Assembly (NCBI RefSeq): GCF_009363255.1
Contig: NZ_CP045318.1
Span: forward strand, 2,221,501-2,285,500
Origin: Roseivivax sp. THAF197b
Lineage (GTDB): Bacteria > Pseudomonadota > Alphaproteobacteria > Rhodobacterales > Rhodobacteraceae
Direction: 5' to 3'
DNA: 64,000 nucleotides
Below the pieces are notes generated by a model, which was given only the letters and a program-made list of their open reading frames with translations, was not told where the DNA came from and did not search any database. Every line of letters begins with the position of its first letter. Position 1 is the stretch's first letter. The translations under genes and the position numbers were made by a program. Positions 15,492-25,889 of this stretch are shown piece by piece.

Positions 15492-17126
15492 TCACTCCTG
15501 CCCGATGACCGCCGAGACGGGCACCAGTTCAAGCGCGCCCGCCCTGTCCTGCAAACCCCAGAGCAGCAGCGCCGACAGCGTGTCCGCCTTGAGCCGCCCG
15601 AGGGCGATCACCTGGCCGTCCTGCCGCGCCCGCAGCGCCATGCGGTCCAGCAGCCGCCGCTGCACGCCGGGATCCTGTCCGTCGCCGTCGATATCGCGGA
15701 ACACAGCACCCGCAGGCACGCCCTCGCGGCGCGCGAGCGACGTGGCCGTGTTGAGCCCCTTGCCCTGCATCACAAGGCCATGGCCGGACGCGCCGAGATA
15801 GGAGGCGACCTGTTCGCTCAATTCACGCGAGGCCTGCATCCCTGCCCCCGGCGCTTCCAGCGCGCCCAACGCTTCGGTCAGCGTGCCGAAGGCCGACTCG
15901 AAAGTGACTTCCAGATCGCTCGGGCGCGCGCCTTCGGGCAGGTCGATCAGGGCCAGCACCTCGAAGCCCTTTTCGCGGTAGCCCGCCATGCGTTGTGCCG
16001 CATCGCTGGCGGCCGGATCGACCGCGAAGGTGACCGGGAAGGGAAACGCATCGAGCGCATTGGGTCCCAGCGGGCCGGAGCCGTCATCGATCAGGATGAC
16101 AGCCATGCGCGGCGTGTCCGCTGCGATATCGACCGGGGCGGCATAACGCTGGAAGGGTCCGGCCCCTGCCCCGGCGTTCGCCCCGCTTGCGGCCGCGGTG
16201 TCGCTGTCGTTCTCCGCACCCGCCTCGGGCGCATCACCAATGGTGGGAAGGCGCGTGCTGCGGGCGGAATCCTCGCGATCGGTCAGCGAGCGTGCGGGCT
16301 GGCCGATGCCAGGGCGATCTGCGTCGTTCTCCTCCGCGGGCGGGGTAAGCGCTGCGATCTCGTCCTGAGCCTCGGGCGGGGTGTCCTCCGTATCTGCGCC
16401 CTCGTCTTCCGGCGCTTCCGCTGACACCTCGGGCGCGTCTTCCAAGCTGATGGACGGCGCGGGCGCAGGATCGGAGGCCGCTTCGGGGGCGGGATCCTGT
16501 ACCCCATCGGGCGCGTCCATGCCACTGGGGCTCGGGGTCGTCTCAGGTGCCGGATCGTCGCTGCGCGGCATGAGCGGTACGGCATCTTCCGCCTCGGGCA
16601 TTGGTGCGGCCAGTGCGATGTCGTCCTGCGGCATCTCGGGCATGGGCGGCTGGGCCGGATCCGTGACCACCGCCACACCGGCTTCCGTCGTGGGATCGGG
16701 TTGCTCCAGCATGGGCGCGGAGGCCGGGCCGCTCGTCTCCGTCCCCGCAGGATCAGCCTGCCGATCCATGCCGGTCTCGCCCGTCATCTCGTCCGGCGCC
16801 TGCAGGGCGGCACTTTCGCCTGCGACATCCGGAACCGCCGCGGGATCTGTGTCCGTGCCTTCGGGCAATGCCGCATCGGGGGCGGGCGTCTCGAGGCTGG
16901 TCACATTGCCGGCAGGGCCCGGGGTCGTTTCACCGGCAGGGGCTATCCCTGCATCGCCCGCAGCCTCCGGGGCCGCGCCTTCGGGCACGGCGCTGTCGGA
17001 GACGGCCGGTTCGGGCAGCACCCCATCCGGCGTCGGCGGGTAGCCCATGAACAGCGACAATCCCGCAGCGCCCGCGACTGAAATCACCAGTCCCGTCGCT
17101 GCACCAGCCAGTAATCCGCGCGCCAT
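15492..17126 (-). CDS. Divergent polysaccharide deacetylase-fold protein (YibQ/DUF610 type)
   Basis: A 544-residue protein in three parts: an N-terminal anchor (LLAGAATGLVISVAGAAGLS, residues 5-24), a very long Pro/Ala/Glu/Asp-rich linker (about residues 30-335, low complexity), and a C-terminal deacetylase-fold domain starting at PRMAVILIDDGSG (about 339). In this group the NodB fold lacks most classical catalytic residues, and relatives sit beside envelope and division genes. GAGGGG lies 7 nt before the ATG. The linker probably lets the domain reach through the periplasm. Confidence 0.82.
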   Translation of the reverse strand: MARGLLAGAATGLVISVAGAAGLSLFMGYPPTPDGVLPEPAVSDSAVPEGAAPEAAGDAGIAPAGETTPGPAGNVTSLETPAPDAALPEGTDTDPAAVPDVAGESAALQAPDEMTGETGMDRQADPAGTETSGPASAPMLEQPDPTTEAGVAVVTDPAQPPMPEMPQDDIALAAPMPEAEDAVPLMPRSDDPAPETTPSPSGMDAPDGVQDPAPEAASDPAPAPSISLEDAPEVSAEAPEDEGADTEDTPPEAQDEIAALTPPAEENDADRPGIGQPARSLTDREDSARSTRLPTIGDAPEAGAENDSDTAAASGANAGAGAGPFQRYAAPVDIAADTPRMAVILIDDGSGPLGPNALDAFPFPVTFAVDPAASDAAQRMAGYREKGFEVLALIDLPEGARPSDLEVTFESAFGTLTEALGALEAPGAGMQASRELSEQVASYLGASGHGLVMQGKGLNTATSLARREGVPAGAVFRDIDGDGQDPGVQRRLLDRMALRARQDGQVIALGRLKADTLSALLLWGLQDRAGALELVPVSAVIGQE

Positions 17127-17325
17127 TGCTCGACCCCTCGTTTGCCTTCTTCGGACGCCTCGGGCGTCTGCCTGCGGTCTTCTTGGCCGGGTCGTGTTTG
17201 CAAGGGGTGTCCCCTGCCCTTGACCTCGGCGGACCGCTCGGCCCATCTATACCGGAAATCATCCCTGCCGGACCAGCCCTCTCGGCAGACCCGAGGGGCG
17301 CAAACCGGCGAAAACAGGCGCGTGC

Positions 17326-17907
17326 ATGCTTCTTCTGATCGATAATTACGACAGCTTCACCTACAATCTTGTGCATTACCTGGGCGAGCTTGGCGCCGAG
17401 GTTGTGGTGCGTCGCAACGATGCGCTCGATGTACAGGCGGCGATGGCCATGAAGCCTGCGGGCATTCTGCTGTCCCCCGGTCCCTGCGATCCCGATCAGG
17501 CGGGCATCTGCCTGGCCCTGACCCATGCCGCCGCCGAAACCGGCACGCCCCTCATGGGTGTCTGCCTCGGTCACCAGACCATCGGTCAGGCCTTCGGCGG
17601 GCGCGTGCAGCGGCACTCCGACATCGTGCATGGCAAGATGGGCGTGATGCACCACCAGGGCAAAGGCGTGTTCGCCGGTCTGCCCTCGCCCTTCGAGGCG
17701 ACGCGCTATCACTCGCTCGTTGTGGACCGCGAGACACTCCCCGATTGCCTCGAGATCACGGCGGAGCTTGAGGACGGCACCATCATGGGCCTGTCGCATC
17801 GCGACCTGCCCATCCATGGCGTGCAATTCCATCCCGAGAGCATTGCCTCCGAACATGGGCACAAGCTTTTGAAAAATTTCACCGATCTTCTGCCGGTGAT
17901 GGCATGA
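17326..17907 (+). CDS. trpG: Anthranilate synthase component II (glutamine amidotransferase)
   Basis: A 193-residue class I glutamine amidotransferase. [20 protein letters not shown] starts the protein; the nucleophile Cys is in [15 protein letters not shown] (about residue 80), and the His/Glu pair is in VQFHPESI near residue 170. It delivers ammonia to TrpE to make anthranilate; trpE is not in the window. It overlaps trpD by ATGA and heads the trpG-trpD-ung-trpC-moaC-moeA operon. Confidence 0.95.
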   Translation: MLLLIDNYDSFTYNLVHYLGELGAEVVVRRNDALDVQAAMAMKPAGILLSPGPCDPDQAGICLALTHAAAETGTPLMGVCLGHQTIGQAFGGRVQRHSDIVHGKMGVMHHQGKGVFAGLPSPFEATRYHSLVVDRETLPDCLEITAELEDGTIMGLSHRDLPIHGVQFHPESIASEHGHKLLKNFTDLLPVMA

Positions 17908-18917
17908 GCGATGCGCTGAAACCGCTGATCGGGGCCGCTGCCGAGCGCCCGCTGACCGCAGACGAGGCCGAGCGCGCCTTCACGCTTCTCTTCGAAGGCG
18001 AGGCCACACCGAGCCAGATCGGCGGGCTTCTCATGGCGCTGCGCACGCGCGGGGAAAGCGTGCCGGAATACACCGCAGCCGCCCGCGTCATGCGCGCCAA
18101 GTGCAACAAGGTGGCCGCCCCCGAAGGCGCGATGGACATTGTCGGCACCGGCGGCGACGGCAAGGGCACGCTCAATATCTCGACCGCGACGGCCTTCGTC
18201 GTGGCGGGCGCGGGCGTCACGGTGGCCAAGCACGGCAACCGCAACCTGTCGTCGAAATCGGGCGCGGCCGACGCGCTGACCCAGCTCGGCGTCAACGTCA
18301 TGATCGAGGCCGCCCGGGTCGAGGCGATCCTGCGCGAGGCGGGCATCTGCTTCATGATGGCCCCGATGCACCATCCGGCCATGGCCCATGTCGGTCCCAC
18401 CCGGCAGGAGCTTGGGACAAGAACGATCTTCAACATATTGGGACCGCTCACAAATCCCGCGGGCGTCAAACGACAGCTGACCGGCGCTTTCTCGCGCGGA
18501 ATGATCCGGCCCATGGCCGAGGTGCTTCAGGAATTGGGTTCCGAACGCGCCTGGCTTGTCCATGGCGGCGACGGCACCGATGAGCTGTCGATCGCCGGGA
18601 TCAGCTGGGTGGCAGCGCTTGAAGACGGCGCCATCCGCGAGTTTGAGCTGCATCCCGAAGAGGCAGGCCTGCCCGAACATCCCTTCGAGGCGATCCTTGG
18701 CGGCACGCCGGAAGAGAACGGCCAGGCCTTTCGCGCCCTTCTCGAGGGCGCAGCGGGCGCGTATCGCGATGCGGTTCTCTTGAATTCTGCCGCGGCGCTG
18801 GTGGTCGCGGGCAAGGCGCCTGACCTCAAGGATGGCGCGCGGATGGCCAGCGAATCAATCGACAGCGGCGCTGCGCGCGCGCGGGTCGAGGCGCTGGCGC
18901 GCTTGTCGCAGGCGTGA
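17904..18917 (+). CDS. trpD: Anthranilate phosphoribosyltransferase
   Basis: A 337-residue enzyme that joins anthranilate and PRPP. The PRPP-binding motif [17 protein letters not shown] (about residue 78) and [20 protein letters not shown] (about 110) are present, as is [18 protein letters not shown]. Length fits the family. Overlaps trpG by 4 nt upstream and ung by 4 nt (GTGA) downstream. Confidence 0.96.
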   Translation: MSDALKPLIGAAAERPLTADEAERAFTLLFEGEATPSQIGGLLMALRTRGESVPEYTAAARVMRAKCNKVAAPEGAMDIVGTGGDGKGTLNISTATAFVVAGAGVTVAKHGNRNLSSKSGAADALTQLGVNVMIEAARVEAILREAGICFMMAPMHHPAMAHVGPTRQELGTRTIFNILGPLTNPAGVKRQLTGAFSRGMIRPMAEVLQELGSERAWLVHGGDGTDELSIAGISWVAALEDGAIREFELHPEEAGLPEHPFEAILGGTPEENGQAFRALLEGAAGAYRDAVLLNSAAALVVAGKAPDLKDGARMASESIDSGAARARVEALARLSQA

Positions 18918-19567
18918 GCGCCCCGACACCGCCCGCGTCCTGGGCGCATCTGCCCTTCTTCCGCACCGATTGGCCCCGCATCGCGGCGGCGCTGGAGGCA
19001 GAGCACCGGCGCGTTCTGCCGCCCTCCGCACAGATTTTCGCAGCGCTCGAAGCCGCGCGTCCGGAGGATGTGCGCGTCGTGATCCTTGGGCAGGACCCGT
19101 ATCCCACGTCCGGACATGCCAATGGGCTGGCCTTCTCCGCGGCATCGGGCACGCACCCCCTTCCGCGCAGCTTGTCAAACATTTTCAAGGAGTTGCATTC
19201 CGACCTGAATGTGTCACGTGAGGAATGTGACCTGTCCGACTGGGCCGCGCAGGGTGTGCTCTTGCTCAACACCGCGCTGAGCGTGCCAGCGGGCACCGCG
19301 GGCGGACATGCGAAACTCGGCTGGCGGCAATTGACCGAAGAGGTGCTTGTCACGCTGTCCGGGCAACCCCGCGCCTTCGTGCTTTGGGGCGCGCATGCAC
19401 AATCCTTCCGCCCCTTCATCACGGGCGACGCGCATCTCGTGCTCGAGGCGCCGCATCCCTCGCCGCTCTCCGCACGGCGGGGCTTTTTCGGGTCACGGCC
19501 CTTTTCCCGGATCAACGCTTGGCTTAGGTCTCGGGGCGACAAGGAAATCGATTGGACGCGGACATGA
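18914..19567 (+). CDS. ung: Uracil-DNA glycosylase, family 1
   Basis: A 217-residue family 1 UDG that removes uracil from DNA. The water-activating loop [17 protein letters not shown] (catalytic Asp near residue 61) and the minor-groove loop [13 protein letters not shown] (about residue 183) are intact. GTG start at 18914 overlaps the trpD stop, and its own stop overlaps the trpC start, so a repair gene is locked into the middle of a tryptophan operon by 4-nt overlaps on both sides. Confidence 0.95.
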   Translation: MSAPTPPASWAHLPFFRTDWPRIAAALEAEHRRVLPPSAQIFAALEAARPEDVRVVILGQDPYPTSGHANGLAFSAASGTHPLPRSLSNIFKELHSDLNVSREECDLSDWAAQGVLLLNTALSVPAGTAGGHAKLGWRQLTEEVLVTLSGQPRAFVLWGAHAQSFRPFITGDAHLVLEAPHPSPLSARRGFFGSRPFSRINAWLRSRGDKEIDWTRT

Positions 19568-20364
19568 CCGAGACCATTCTCGACCGGATCAAGACCTACA
19601 AACTGCAGGAAGTCGCTGCCGACAAGGCGACCATGCCCCTGAACCTGATCGAGGAGGCTGCCCGCGCCGCCGACCCCGTGCGCGGTTTCGAGGCATCGCT
19701 GCGCCGCGCCCAAGCGACCGGGTACGGGCTGATCGCCGAGATCAAGAAGGCCTCGCCCTCCAAGGGTTTGATCCGCGAGGATTTCGACCCCGCAACCCTC
19801 GCCCAGGCCTATGAACGCGGTGGCGCCACTTGCCTGTCGGTGCTGACCGACACGCCCAGTTTCAAGGGGGCGAAGCCCTATCTCAGCCAGGCCCGCAACG
19901 CGACGCGCCTGCCCGCGATCCGCAAGGACTTCATTTACGACCCCTACCAGGTGGTCGAGGCACGCTCGCTCCATGCCGATTGCATCCTGCTGATCATGGC
20001 GTCGATCGATGACGGCCAGGCGGCGGAGCTGGAAGCGACCGCCTTCGACTGGGGCATGGACGTCCTGATCGAAGTGCATGACGCGGCTGAGCTGGAGCGC
20101 GCGCACAAGCTGAAATCGCGCATGATCGGCGTCAACAACCGCAACCTGCACACGTTTGAGACCTCCCTCGAGACAACGAAGGCACTTGCCGGAGCGATGC
20201 CCGAAGACGCTCTCGTTATCTCGGAATCGGGATTGTTCGTGCCGGAAGACCTGGCGGAAATGGCCGCGGTCGGCGTGCGCAGTTTCCTGATCGGCGAGGC
20301 GCTGATGCGCCAGGCGGATGTCGAAGCAGCGACCACGCGGCTCCTTGCCGATCCGGTGGTCTGA
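19564..20364 (+). CDS. trpC: Indole-3-glycerol phosphate synthase
   Basis: A 266-residue TIM barrel that closes the indole ring. Signature segments: [20 protein letters not shown] (about residue 58), [15 protein letters not shown] (about 119), [13 protein letters not shown] (about 191) and [13 protein letters not shown] (about 219). ATG at 19564 overlaps the ung stop (ATGA); a TTG 12 nt upstream lies inside ung and is not used. moaC follows after 3 nt. Confidence 0.96.
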   Translation: MTETILDRIKTYKLQEVAADKATMPLNLIEEAARAADPVRGFEASLRRAQATGYGLIAEIKKASPSKGLIREDFDPATLAQAYERGGATCLSVLTDTPSFKGAKPYLSQARNATRLPAIRKDFIYDPYQVVEARSLHADCILLIMASIDDGQAAELEATAFDWGMDVLIEVHDAAELERAHKLKSRMIGVNNRNLHTFETSLETTKALAGAMPEDALVISESGLFVPEDLAEMAAVGVRSFLIGEALMRQADVEAATTRLLADPVV

Positions 20365-20367
20365 CCC

Positions 20368-20847
20368 ATGGCAAATGGTCTGACCCATTTCGACGCCAAG
20401 GGCGATGCCCACATGGTCGATGTCTCCGACAAGGCTGTCACCTCGCGTATCGCGACCGCAACGGGCTGGGTGAAGATGGCCCGTGAAACCTTTGAGACCA
20501 TTACCGAAGGCCGGGCCAAGAAGGGCGATGTGATCGGCGTGGCGCGGCTCGCGGGCATCATGGGTGCAAAGAAGACGCCCGACCTGATCCCGCTCTGTCA
20601 TCCGCTTCCCGTGACCAAGGTCGCCGTCGAGATCTCGCCCGATCCGGACCTGCCGGGACTTCGGATCGAAGCGAGCGTCAAGACGACTGGGCAGACCGGT
20701 GTCGAGATGGAGGCCTTGACCGCGGTCTCGACCACGGCCCTGACGGTCTATGACATGGCCAAGGCCGTGGATAAAACCATGGAGATCGGCGGCATCCACG
20801 TGACGCTGAAAGATGGCGGCAAGTCCGGCCGGTTCGAGGCGCCATGA
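20368..20847 (+). CDS. moaC: Cyclic pyranopterin monophosphate synthase MoaC
   Basis: A 159-residue molybdenum-cofactor enzyme that forms cPMP together with MoaA. The conserved [13 protein letters not shown] and [20 protein letters not shown] segments are complete. It is placed between trpC (3 nt) and moeA (4-nt overlap), so molybdopterin and tryptophan genes are co-transcribed, an arrangement common in alphaproteobacteria. Confidence 0.96.
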   Translation: MANGLTHFDAKGDAHMVDVSDKAVTSRIATATGWVKMARETFETITEGRAKKGDVIGVARLAGIMGAKKTPDLIPLCHPLPVTKVAVEISPDPDLPGLRIEASVKTTGQTGVEMEALTAVSTTALTVYDMAKAVDKTMEIGGIHVTLKDGGKSGRFEAP

Positions 20848-22010
20848 TCTCGGTCGAGACGGCGCTTGATGCGTTGTTTGCCCTGACCCCGGTTCTGGAG
20901 ACCGAGCCGGTTGCGCTGCGCGCGGCTGCGGGCCGTGTCCTGCGGGAAGATGCCGTGGCCGAGCGCGACCAACCTCCTTTCCCGGCCTCGGCCATGGATG
21001 GTTACGCGGTAATGGCAGCCGCCCCCGGCGATCGTTTCGAGGTCATTGGTACAGCCGTTGCGGGCAAAGCCTTCGGCGGCACGGTCGGGCCTAGACAGGC
21101 CGTGCGCATTTTCACGGGCGCGCCGGTCCCGGACGGCGCGGCGCGGATCATCATCCAGGAAGACGTGACGCGCTCCGGCGACACGATCACGGTTGCGGAT
21201 TCGCCCGATCGCGCGACCTATATCAGGCCAGCGGGCAATGATTTCACCGCCGGGGCCCGGATAGACGCGCCGCGCATATTGCGTTCCGGCGACATCGCCC
21301 TTCTGGCCGCGATGAACGTATCGCGGGTGATCGCAACGCGGAAACCCCGCGTCGCCATCATCGCGACAGGGGATGAGCTGGTGTCACCCGGCGAGGTGCC
21401 GGGCCCCGACCAGATCGTCGCATCGAACACCTACGGTCTGGCCGCCTTGTTCGAAAGCGTGGGCGCGGAGACCCGCCTTCTGCCTATTGCGCGCGACGAT
21501 CACGCCTCTTTGGCGACGGTCTTGGGGTTGGTCGACGATGCCGATCTGGTTGTGACCGTTGGCGGCGCGTCCGTTGGCGATCATGACTTGGTGGCCGAGG
21601 TTTCGCAAAACCTGGGGCTGGAGCGGTCCTTCTACAAGGTGGCGATGCGGCCCGGAAAGCCGCTGATGGCGGGGCGCTTGGGTCAGGCGATGATGATCGG
21701 CCTGCCCGGCAATCCGGTTTCAGCCATGGTCTGCGGCCACGTTTTCGTCATTCCCGTGCTGCGTGCCATGCAGGGATTGGGCGCCTCGCCTGCCCCGCGT
21801 TTGACGGCCCCTCTCGCCCATCCGCTTGAGCCAAACGGCCCGCGGGCGCATTACATGCGGGCGCGTCTCAAGGACGGCACGCTTGAGGTGTTCGAGCGGC
21901 AGGATTCCGGGCTGTTGTCCGTGTTGAACGCGGCCGACGCGCTCGTCGTGCGCAGCCCAAATGCAGCCCCCGCCGATGCGGGAGAGAGCGTTCCGTATCT
22001 ACCGCTTTGA
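20844..22010 (+). CDS. moeA: Molybdopterin molybdotransferase MoeA
   Basis: A 388-residue enzyme that inserts molybdate into adenylated molybdopterin. Landmarks: [13 protein letters not shown] (about residue 47), [26 protein letters not shown] (about 170), [13 protein letters not shown] (about 236) and [14 protein letters not shown] (about 289). Last gene of the trp/moa operon; convergent with cckA, 43 nt apart. Confidence 0.95.
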   Translation: MISVETALDALFALTPVLETEPVALRAAAGRVLREDAVAERDQPPFPASAMDGYAVMAAAPGDRFEVIGTAVAGKAFGGTVGPRQAVRIFTGAPVPDGAARIIIQEDVTRSGDTITVADSPDRATYIRPAGNDFTAGARIDAPRILRSGDIALLAAMNVSRVIATRKPRVAIIATGDELVSPGEVPGPDQIVASNTYGLAALFESVGAETRLLPIARDDHASLATVLGLVDDADLVVTVGGASVGDHDLVAEVSQNLGLERSFYKVAMRPGKPLMAGRLGQAMMIGLPGNPVSAMVCGHVFVIPVLRAMQGLGASPAPRLTAPLAHPLEPNGPRAHYMRARLKDGTLEVFERQDSGLLSVLNAADALVVRSPNAAPADAGESVPYLPL

Positions 22011-22053
22011 CCGCAGGAGATGCGTGGCGGCATGTGTCCGGCGATATCGCACC

Positions 22054-24324
22054 TCATCCGAGCTGCTGCTGAACCATCTCGGACAAGGCGTTGAGAGAGA
22101 ATGGCTTCGGCAGGAAAGCCATGTTGCTCATGTCGGATCCCGTCCGTTCCAGGGCATCCTCCGCATATCCCGACACGAAGATCACGCCGACATCCGGGCG
22201 ATCTTCCCGCGCCTTCTTGACCCAGCTTGGCCCGTCCAGCCCGGGCATGATCACGTCCGAGACGAACAGATCCACCTCGACGGAGCTGTCCGACAAGATG
22301 TCCAGCGCGGCTTCCGCGCTGTCCGCCTCGATCACGGTGTAGCCGCGAAGGCGCAACGCGCGCGACGCGAATGCGCGGACCGGCGCCTCGTCTTCGACGA
22401 GGAGAATCACGCCATCGCGGCCCAAAGTCGGGGCGCGCTGCGGCGGCTCCACTACCGTTGAGGGCGTGTCGGCCTGTTTCTCATGCGCCAGGAAATAAAG
22501 GCTGAAGGTCGTGCCTTGCCCCAATTCTGAATCGACGAAAATGTACCCACCCGTCTGTTTGATGATGCCGTAGACGGTCGATAGGCCGAGGCCCGTTCCC
22601 TCGCCCAGCCGCTTGGTGGTGTAGAACGGCTCAAATACTTTTTGCAGCTTGTCGTTTGGAATACCCGTCCCGGCATCGGTCACGCGCACCACCACGTATT
22701 GCCCGGGCGGCAGCTTGACGCGGTCCCGCTCAAGCGGCGCGGTGAGCGATACGCAATCGGTCTCAACCTCGATTCGACCCCCGTCCGGCATGGCATCACG
22801 GGCATTCACGACGAGATTCATGATGACCTGCTCAAGCTGACGACGGTCGCCCCGTATCGGAGGCAAAAGCGGGTCGTGGCGCAAGGTGAGTGTCGTCTTC
22901 TCACCGACGAGTCGGTTCAGAAGATGCGTGAGATCGGCGAGCGTCTCACGCAGATCGAGAATTTCAGGCCGAAGCGTCTGTTTGCGTGAGAACGCCAAAA
23001 GCTGCCCCACGAGGCCGGCAGCCCGATTGGCATTCTGGTGGATTTGAATGAGATCGCCGTAATCCGGATCGCCCGGATCGTGGCGCAGCAACATCAGGTC
23101 ACAATGGCCCGAGATTGCGGTCAGCAGGTTGTTGAAATCGTGCGCCACACCGCCCGCCAATTGGCCAATCGCCTGCATTTTCTGGCTTTGGACAAATTGC
23201 GCTTCAAGGGTCTTGAGCTCGGTCGCGTCGTTGAGAACGGCCACGAGAAGCGTTCGGCCTTTTTCCTGAACGCGCGCGAGGGTCACCTGCACGAAAACCT
23301 CGCGATCATCGCGCGACAGGCGCAGAAACTCCGATTTGGTAAGCCCCTTCCCGGCGGCGGCATCTTGCAGCCAATCGGTGATCGACCGGCCCAGCCCTTC
23401 CATGAACCGGGCCACGGGCTGGCCTTCGATCGTATCTGCCGAAAGCAGGCGGCGGGCCTGCTCTGTGGCGAAGACGATCTTGCCCTCCGGCGTGACCTTG
23501 AGCAGAGCGATGGGCAGATCCTGCAATGCGGTGCCCGCTGATTCCGCGGGGCGCGCGACGGGAAAAAGCGCAATTTCGCGGCGCCCGGGCGAATCATCGA
23601 GGAGCGAGATCTGAAACGGACGCGCGCCACCCAGCGTCAGCACCTCGTAGACGCGGGACGCTTCGATCGGGGGATCGGCCACCAGTTGGGCGGCGTTTCT
23701 GGGGCGGTGCCCCACCAGATCGCGCGCAGCCTTGTTCATCGACAAAACGACCCCTTGGCGCCCGAGCGACAAGAGCGGCGTGTCCTTCAAAAGCGCATGA
23801 ACCCCTGCCGAATGATCCAGCCGCCAGTGAAAGACACCGATGGTTTTCCGAACGGTCACATCGACCCGGTCCGTGCCGCACAGGATCGTCTCGCGCGTCC
23901 AGCCCGCGGACGCCGCGCGGTCGGCAAGCGCCCGGATGAGTGCGTCGGGATCGGCCAGGTCGGAAGCGAAGACCAGACCGAGCGACATGCCTTTGGTCAA
24001 TGAATACCGCGCCTCGGCCGGGGCATTCAGAGCCAGGATCGCCCCCTCGTCATCGCAGACGAAGCTTGCGACCGGATCGCTTTCGATCAAGGCGTCGTAT
24101 GAGATGGCCGTCACCCGCGCCGCAGTTCGGCCCTGTCGCCGCAAGGTCCGCACCAGCTGCACAGCGATCACGAAAACCAGCAGCGTCCCCAACATCAGAG
24201 GCAAGTTTATCGGAAGGTCGAGAATGTACACCGTGCCGAATACAGCGATGATGACACACGCAGCGAGCAGAGGACCCGCCCGGAACGTTTTCCGGGATGC
24301 GCCTTGCGCCATATCTGAAGCCAT
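22054..24324 (-). CDS. cckA: Hybrid sensor histidine kinase CckA
   Basis: A 756-residue hybrid kinase. Two N-terminal TM helices (about residues 17-56), PAS-like regions (about 75-180 and 265-370), the H-box LAGGVAHDFNNLLTAISGH (His395), the ATPase boxes (VMNLVVNARDAMPDGG, VTDAGTGI, GEGTGLGLSTVYGI), and a C-terminal receiver domain (VSDVIMPGLDG). In alphaproteobacteria CckA feeds ChpT and CtrA to control cell cycle, motility and gene transfer agents. ATG at 24324 has GGGGAG 6 nt upstream. It lies 104 nt after the RsmB-type gene. Confidence 0.9.
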   Translation of the reverse strand: MASDMAQGASRKTFRAGPLLAACVIIAVFGTVYILDLPINLPLMLGTLLVFVIAVQLVRTLRRQGRTAARVTAISYDALIESDPVASFVCDDEGAILALNAPAEARYSLTKGMSLGLVFASDLADPDALIRALADRAASAGWTRETILCGTDRVDVTVRKTIGVFHWRLDHSAGVHALLKDTPLLSLGRQGVVLSMNKAARDLVGHRPRNAAQLVADPPIEASRVYEVLTLGGARPFQISLLDDSPGRREIALFPVARPAESAGTALQDLPIALLKVTPEGKIVFATEQARRLLSADTIEGQPVARFMEGLGRSITDWLQDAAAGKGLTKSEFLRLSRDDREVFVQVTLARVQEKGRTLLVAVLNDATELKTLEAQFVQSQKMQAIGQLAGGVAHDFNNLLTAISGHCDLMLLRHDPGDPDYGDLIQIHQNANRAAGLVGQLLAFSRKQTLRPEILDLRETLADLTHLLNRLVGEKTTLTLRHDPLLPPIRGDRRQLEQVIMNLVVNARDAMPDGGRIEVETDCVSLTAPLERDRVKLPPGQYVVVRVTDAGTGIPNDKLQKVFEPFYTTKRLGEGTGLGLSTVYGIIKQTGGYIFVDSELGQGTTFSLYFLAHEKQADTPSTVVEPPQRAPTLGRDGVILLVEDEAPVRAFASRALRLRGYTVIEADSAEAALDILSDSSVEVDLFVSDVIMPGLDGPSWVKKAREDRPDVGVIFVSGYAEDALERTGSDMSNMAFLPKPFSLNALSEMVQQQLG

Positions 24325-24428
24325 CCGCAACTCCCCGACCGACCGACTGGCCGATATCCTCTCCCCGAAGCCTTAAGATTCCCTAAAGCTCCCCAGAATT
24401 ACTACTAGGAGTTGATTAATTCGATGAT

Positions 24429-25577
24429 CTATGCACGCATCAAGAGTGCAAAGAAGAAGCCGTCCCCATCTGTGTCCGGCAACATTCGCCATTGCAGAGC
24501 CCGCCGGAACCCCTTGTGGCGCTTGAGAAAAGTGTCGACCTGGGCCTCGTTCTCTGGGGCCAGCACGGAGCATGTGGCATAGGCTAGGGTTCCGTTCGGG
24601 GCCAAAAGTGCCGCCGCCGCATCCATGATCGTGCGTTGCGTCTCGGCAAGATCCGACAGGCGTTCGGGCGTGAGACGCCATTTCGCTTCGGGTGCACGCC
24701 GCCAGGTGCCCGCGCCGGAACAGGGCACATCGCACAGGATCAGATCGTATGGGCCATCGGGACGCGCCGTTATCGCGATATCCGCATCAGCGCGAGCCGC
24801 ACGGGCGGGAAGATCGCGCATGCGCGCGGGCGCCGCGTCATGGGCCTCGACCCGCGTGCCGAGCCGCGCGGCCATCGCCAAGGCCTTGCCGCCACCGCCT
24901 GCACAATAATCGAGGACCCGCATACCGGGCGCCAGCGGCAGATCCGCGACGGCGGCCTGGGACGCCGCATCCTGCAACTCGACCTTGCCTGATTGGTAGG
25001 CCTGCGACTGCGCCACGCGGCGGGGGTTGGACAGCACAGTCAGGGCCGTATCGGCACGCGGGTTGTGGCGGGTTTCGATACCCTCGTCCGCCAGCTCTGT
25101 CGCCACGGTCGCCCGGTCCGACTTGAGTGTGTTGACACGCAGGCTGACCGGTGCGCGATGACGCAGCGCTTCGGCGACGCGCGGCGCATCCTCCCCGAGG
25201 CTTTCGGTAAAGACCGGCCACAGCCAATCGGGCAGATCGCGGAGGTCGTCCGGGCTTGGATCCTGCGTCTCGGCCTCTTCGGCCGACAGAGGCTCGGGCG
25301 CGTAGCCCTCCCCCGTGAATAGCGCGGACGGGTCCTGATCCTGCAACCGCAAGAGACCGATCATGCGCGCCCGACCGCTGTCTCCCCCGCCCGCGGCGGC
25401 TGTCGAGCGCCACATCCGGAGCGCGTCGAAGACGTGATCGCGGATCGCCGCCCGGTCCTTCGATCCGGCAAAGCGCGCGTTCCGAGCCCAGCGGGTCAAA
25501 GCCTGTTCCACGGCCTCGCCATCAGCCACACGATCGAGGATGTCTGCGGCGACCTGTATGCGGGCAGCGGGCGTCAC
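24429..25577 (-). CDS. RsmB/NOP-family rRNA (cytosine-C5) methyltransferase
   Basis: A 382-residue protein. A NusB-like N-terminal domain (RIQVAADILDRVADGEAVEQ) is followed by a Rossmann methyltransferase: VLDYCAGGGGKALAMAARLG (SAM-binding), CDVPCSGAGTWRRAPEAKW (catalytic motif IV Cys) and YATCSVLAPENEAQ (motif VI Cys). RsmB methylates a cytosine of 16S rRNA; whether this paralogue has exactly that target is not certain. GTG start at 25577 overlaps a 31-codon reading frame by GTGA. Confidence 0.88.
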   Translation of the reverse strand: MTPAARIQVAADILDRVADGEAVEQALTRWARNARFAGSKDRAAIRDHVFDALRMWRSTAAAGGGDSGRARMIGLLRLQDQDPSALFTGEGYAPEPLSAEEAETQDPSPDDLRDLPDWLWPVFTESLGEDAPRVAEALRHRAPVSLRVNTLKSDRATVATELADEGIETRHNPRADTALTVLSNPRRVAQSQAYQSGKVELQDAASQAAVADLPLAPGMRVLDYCAGGGGKALAMAARLGTRVEAHDAAPARMRDLPARAARADADIAITARPDGPYDLILCDVPCSGAGTWRRAPEAKWRLTPERLSDLAETQRTIMDAAAALLAPNGTLAYATCSVLAPENEAQVDTFLKRHKGFRRALQWRMLPDTDGDGFFFALLMRA

Positions 25578-25669
25578 AGGAACGCGCCGATTTGCGCTGC
25601 GAAATGGGTCCGCTTGGTCGGTATCCCGACGCGGTTCACGCGCCGATCTTGTTGCAACTCATCGCTCAT
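25574..25669 (-). CDS. Possible 31-aa small protein coupled to the rRNA methylase gene
   Basis: An ATG at 25669 opens 31 codons (MSDELQQDRRVNRVGIPTKR and 11 more residues) whose TGA overlaps the GTG start of the RsmB-type gene by four bases, the same overlap used by real gene pairs in this window. GGAG lies 9 nt upstream. The peptide is basic and has no recognised family. It might be a small protein or simply a coupling leader. Nothing else was seen in the 220 nt between it and the acyl-CoA ligase. Confidence 0.4.
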   Translation of the reverse strand: MSDELQQDRRVNRVGIPTKRTHFAAQIGAFL

Positions 25670-25889
25670 AATTTGCCACTCCACCGCATCGATCTGTGCG
25701 TGCGGCTACCTCTACGCATATGCGCCCGCGGAGGAAAGTCAGCGGCTGAAAGGCGGTGGCGGCAGCCGCGACGGGTCTCGCGCGCCTTCGAGCGGCAGTG
25801 CCCCAGTCCGGGAGAGCGACATCACCGGCACAGGCGGATCGGCGCAGCGCATTATCCCAGCCCGGAGGCGTCAGCGCCCGCGTCCCCGC

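Noticed and set aside
18826-20799. 657-codon open frame on the minus strand
   Set aside because: Antisense to ung, trpC and moaC, all well recognised.
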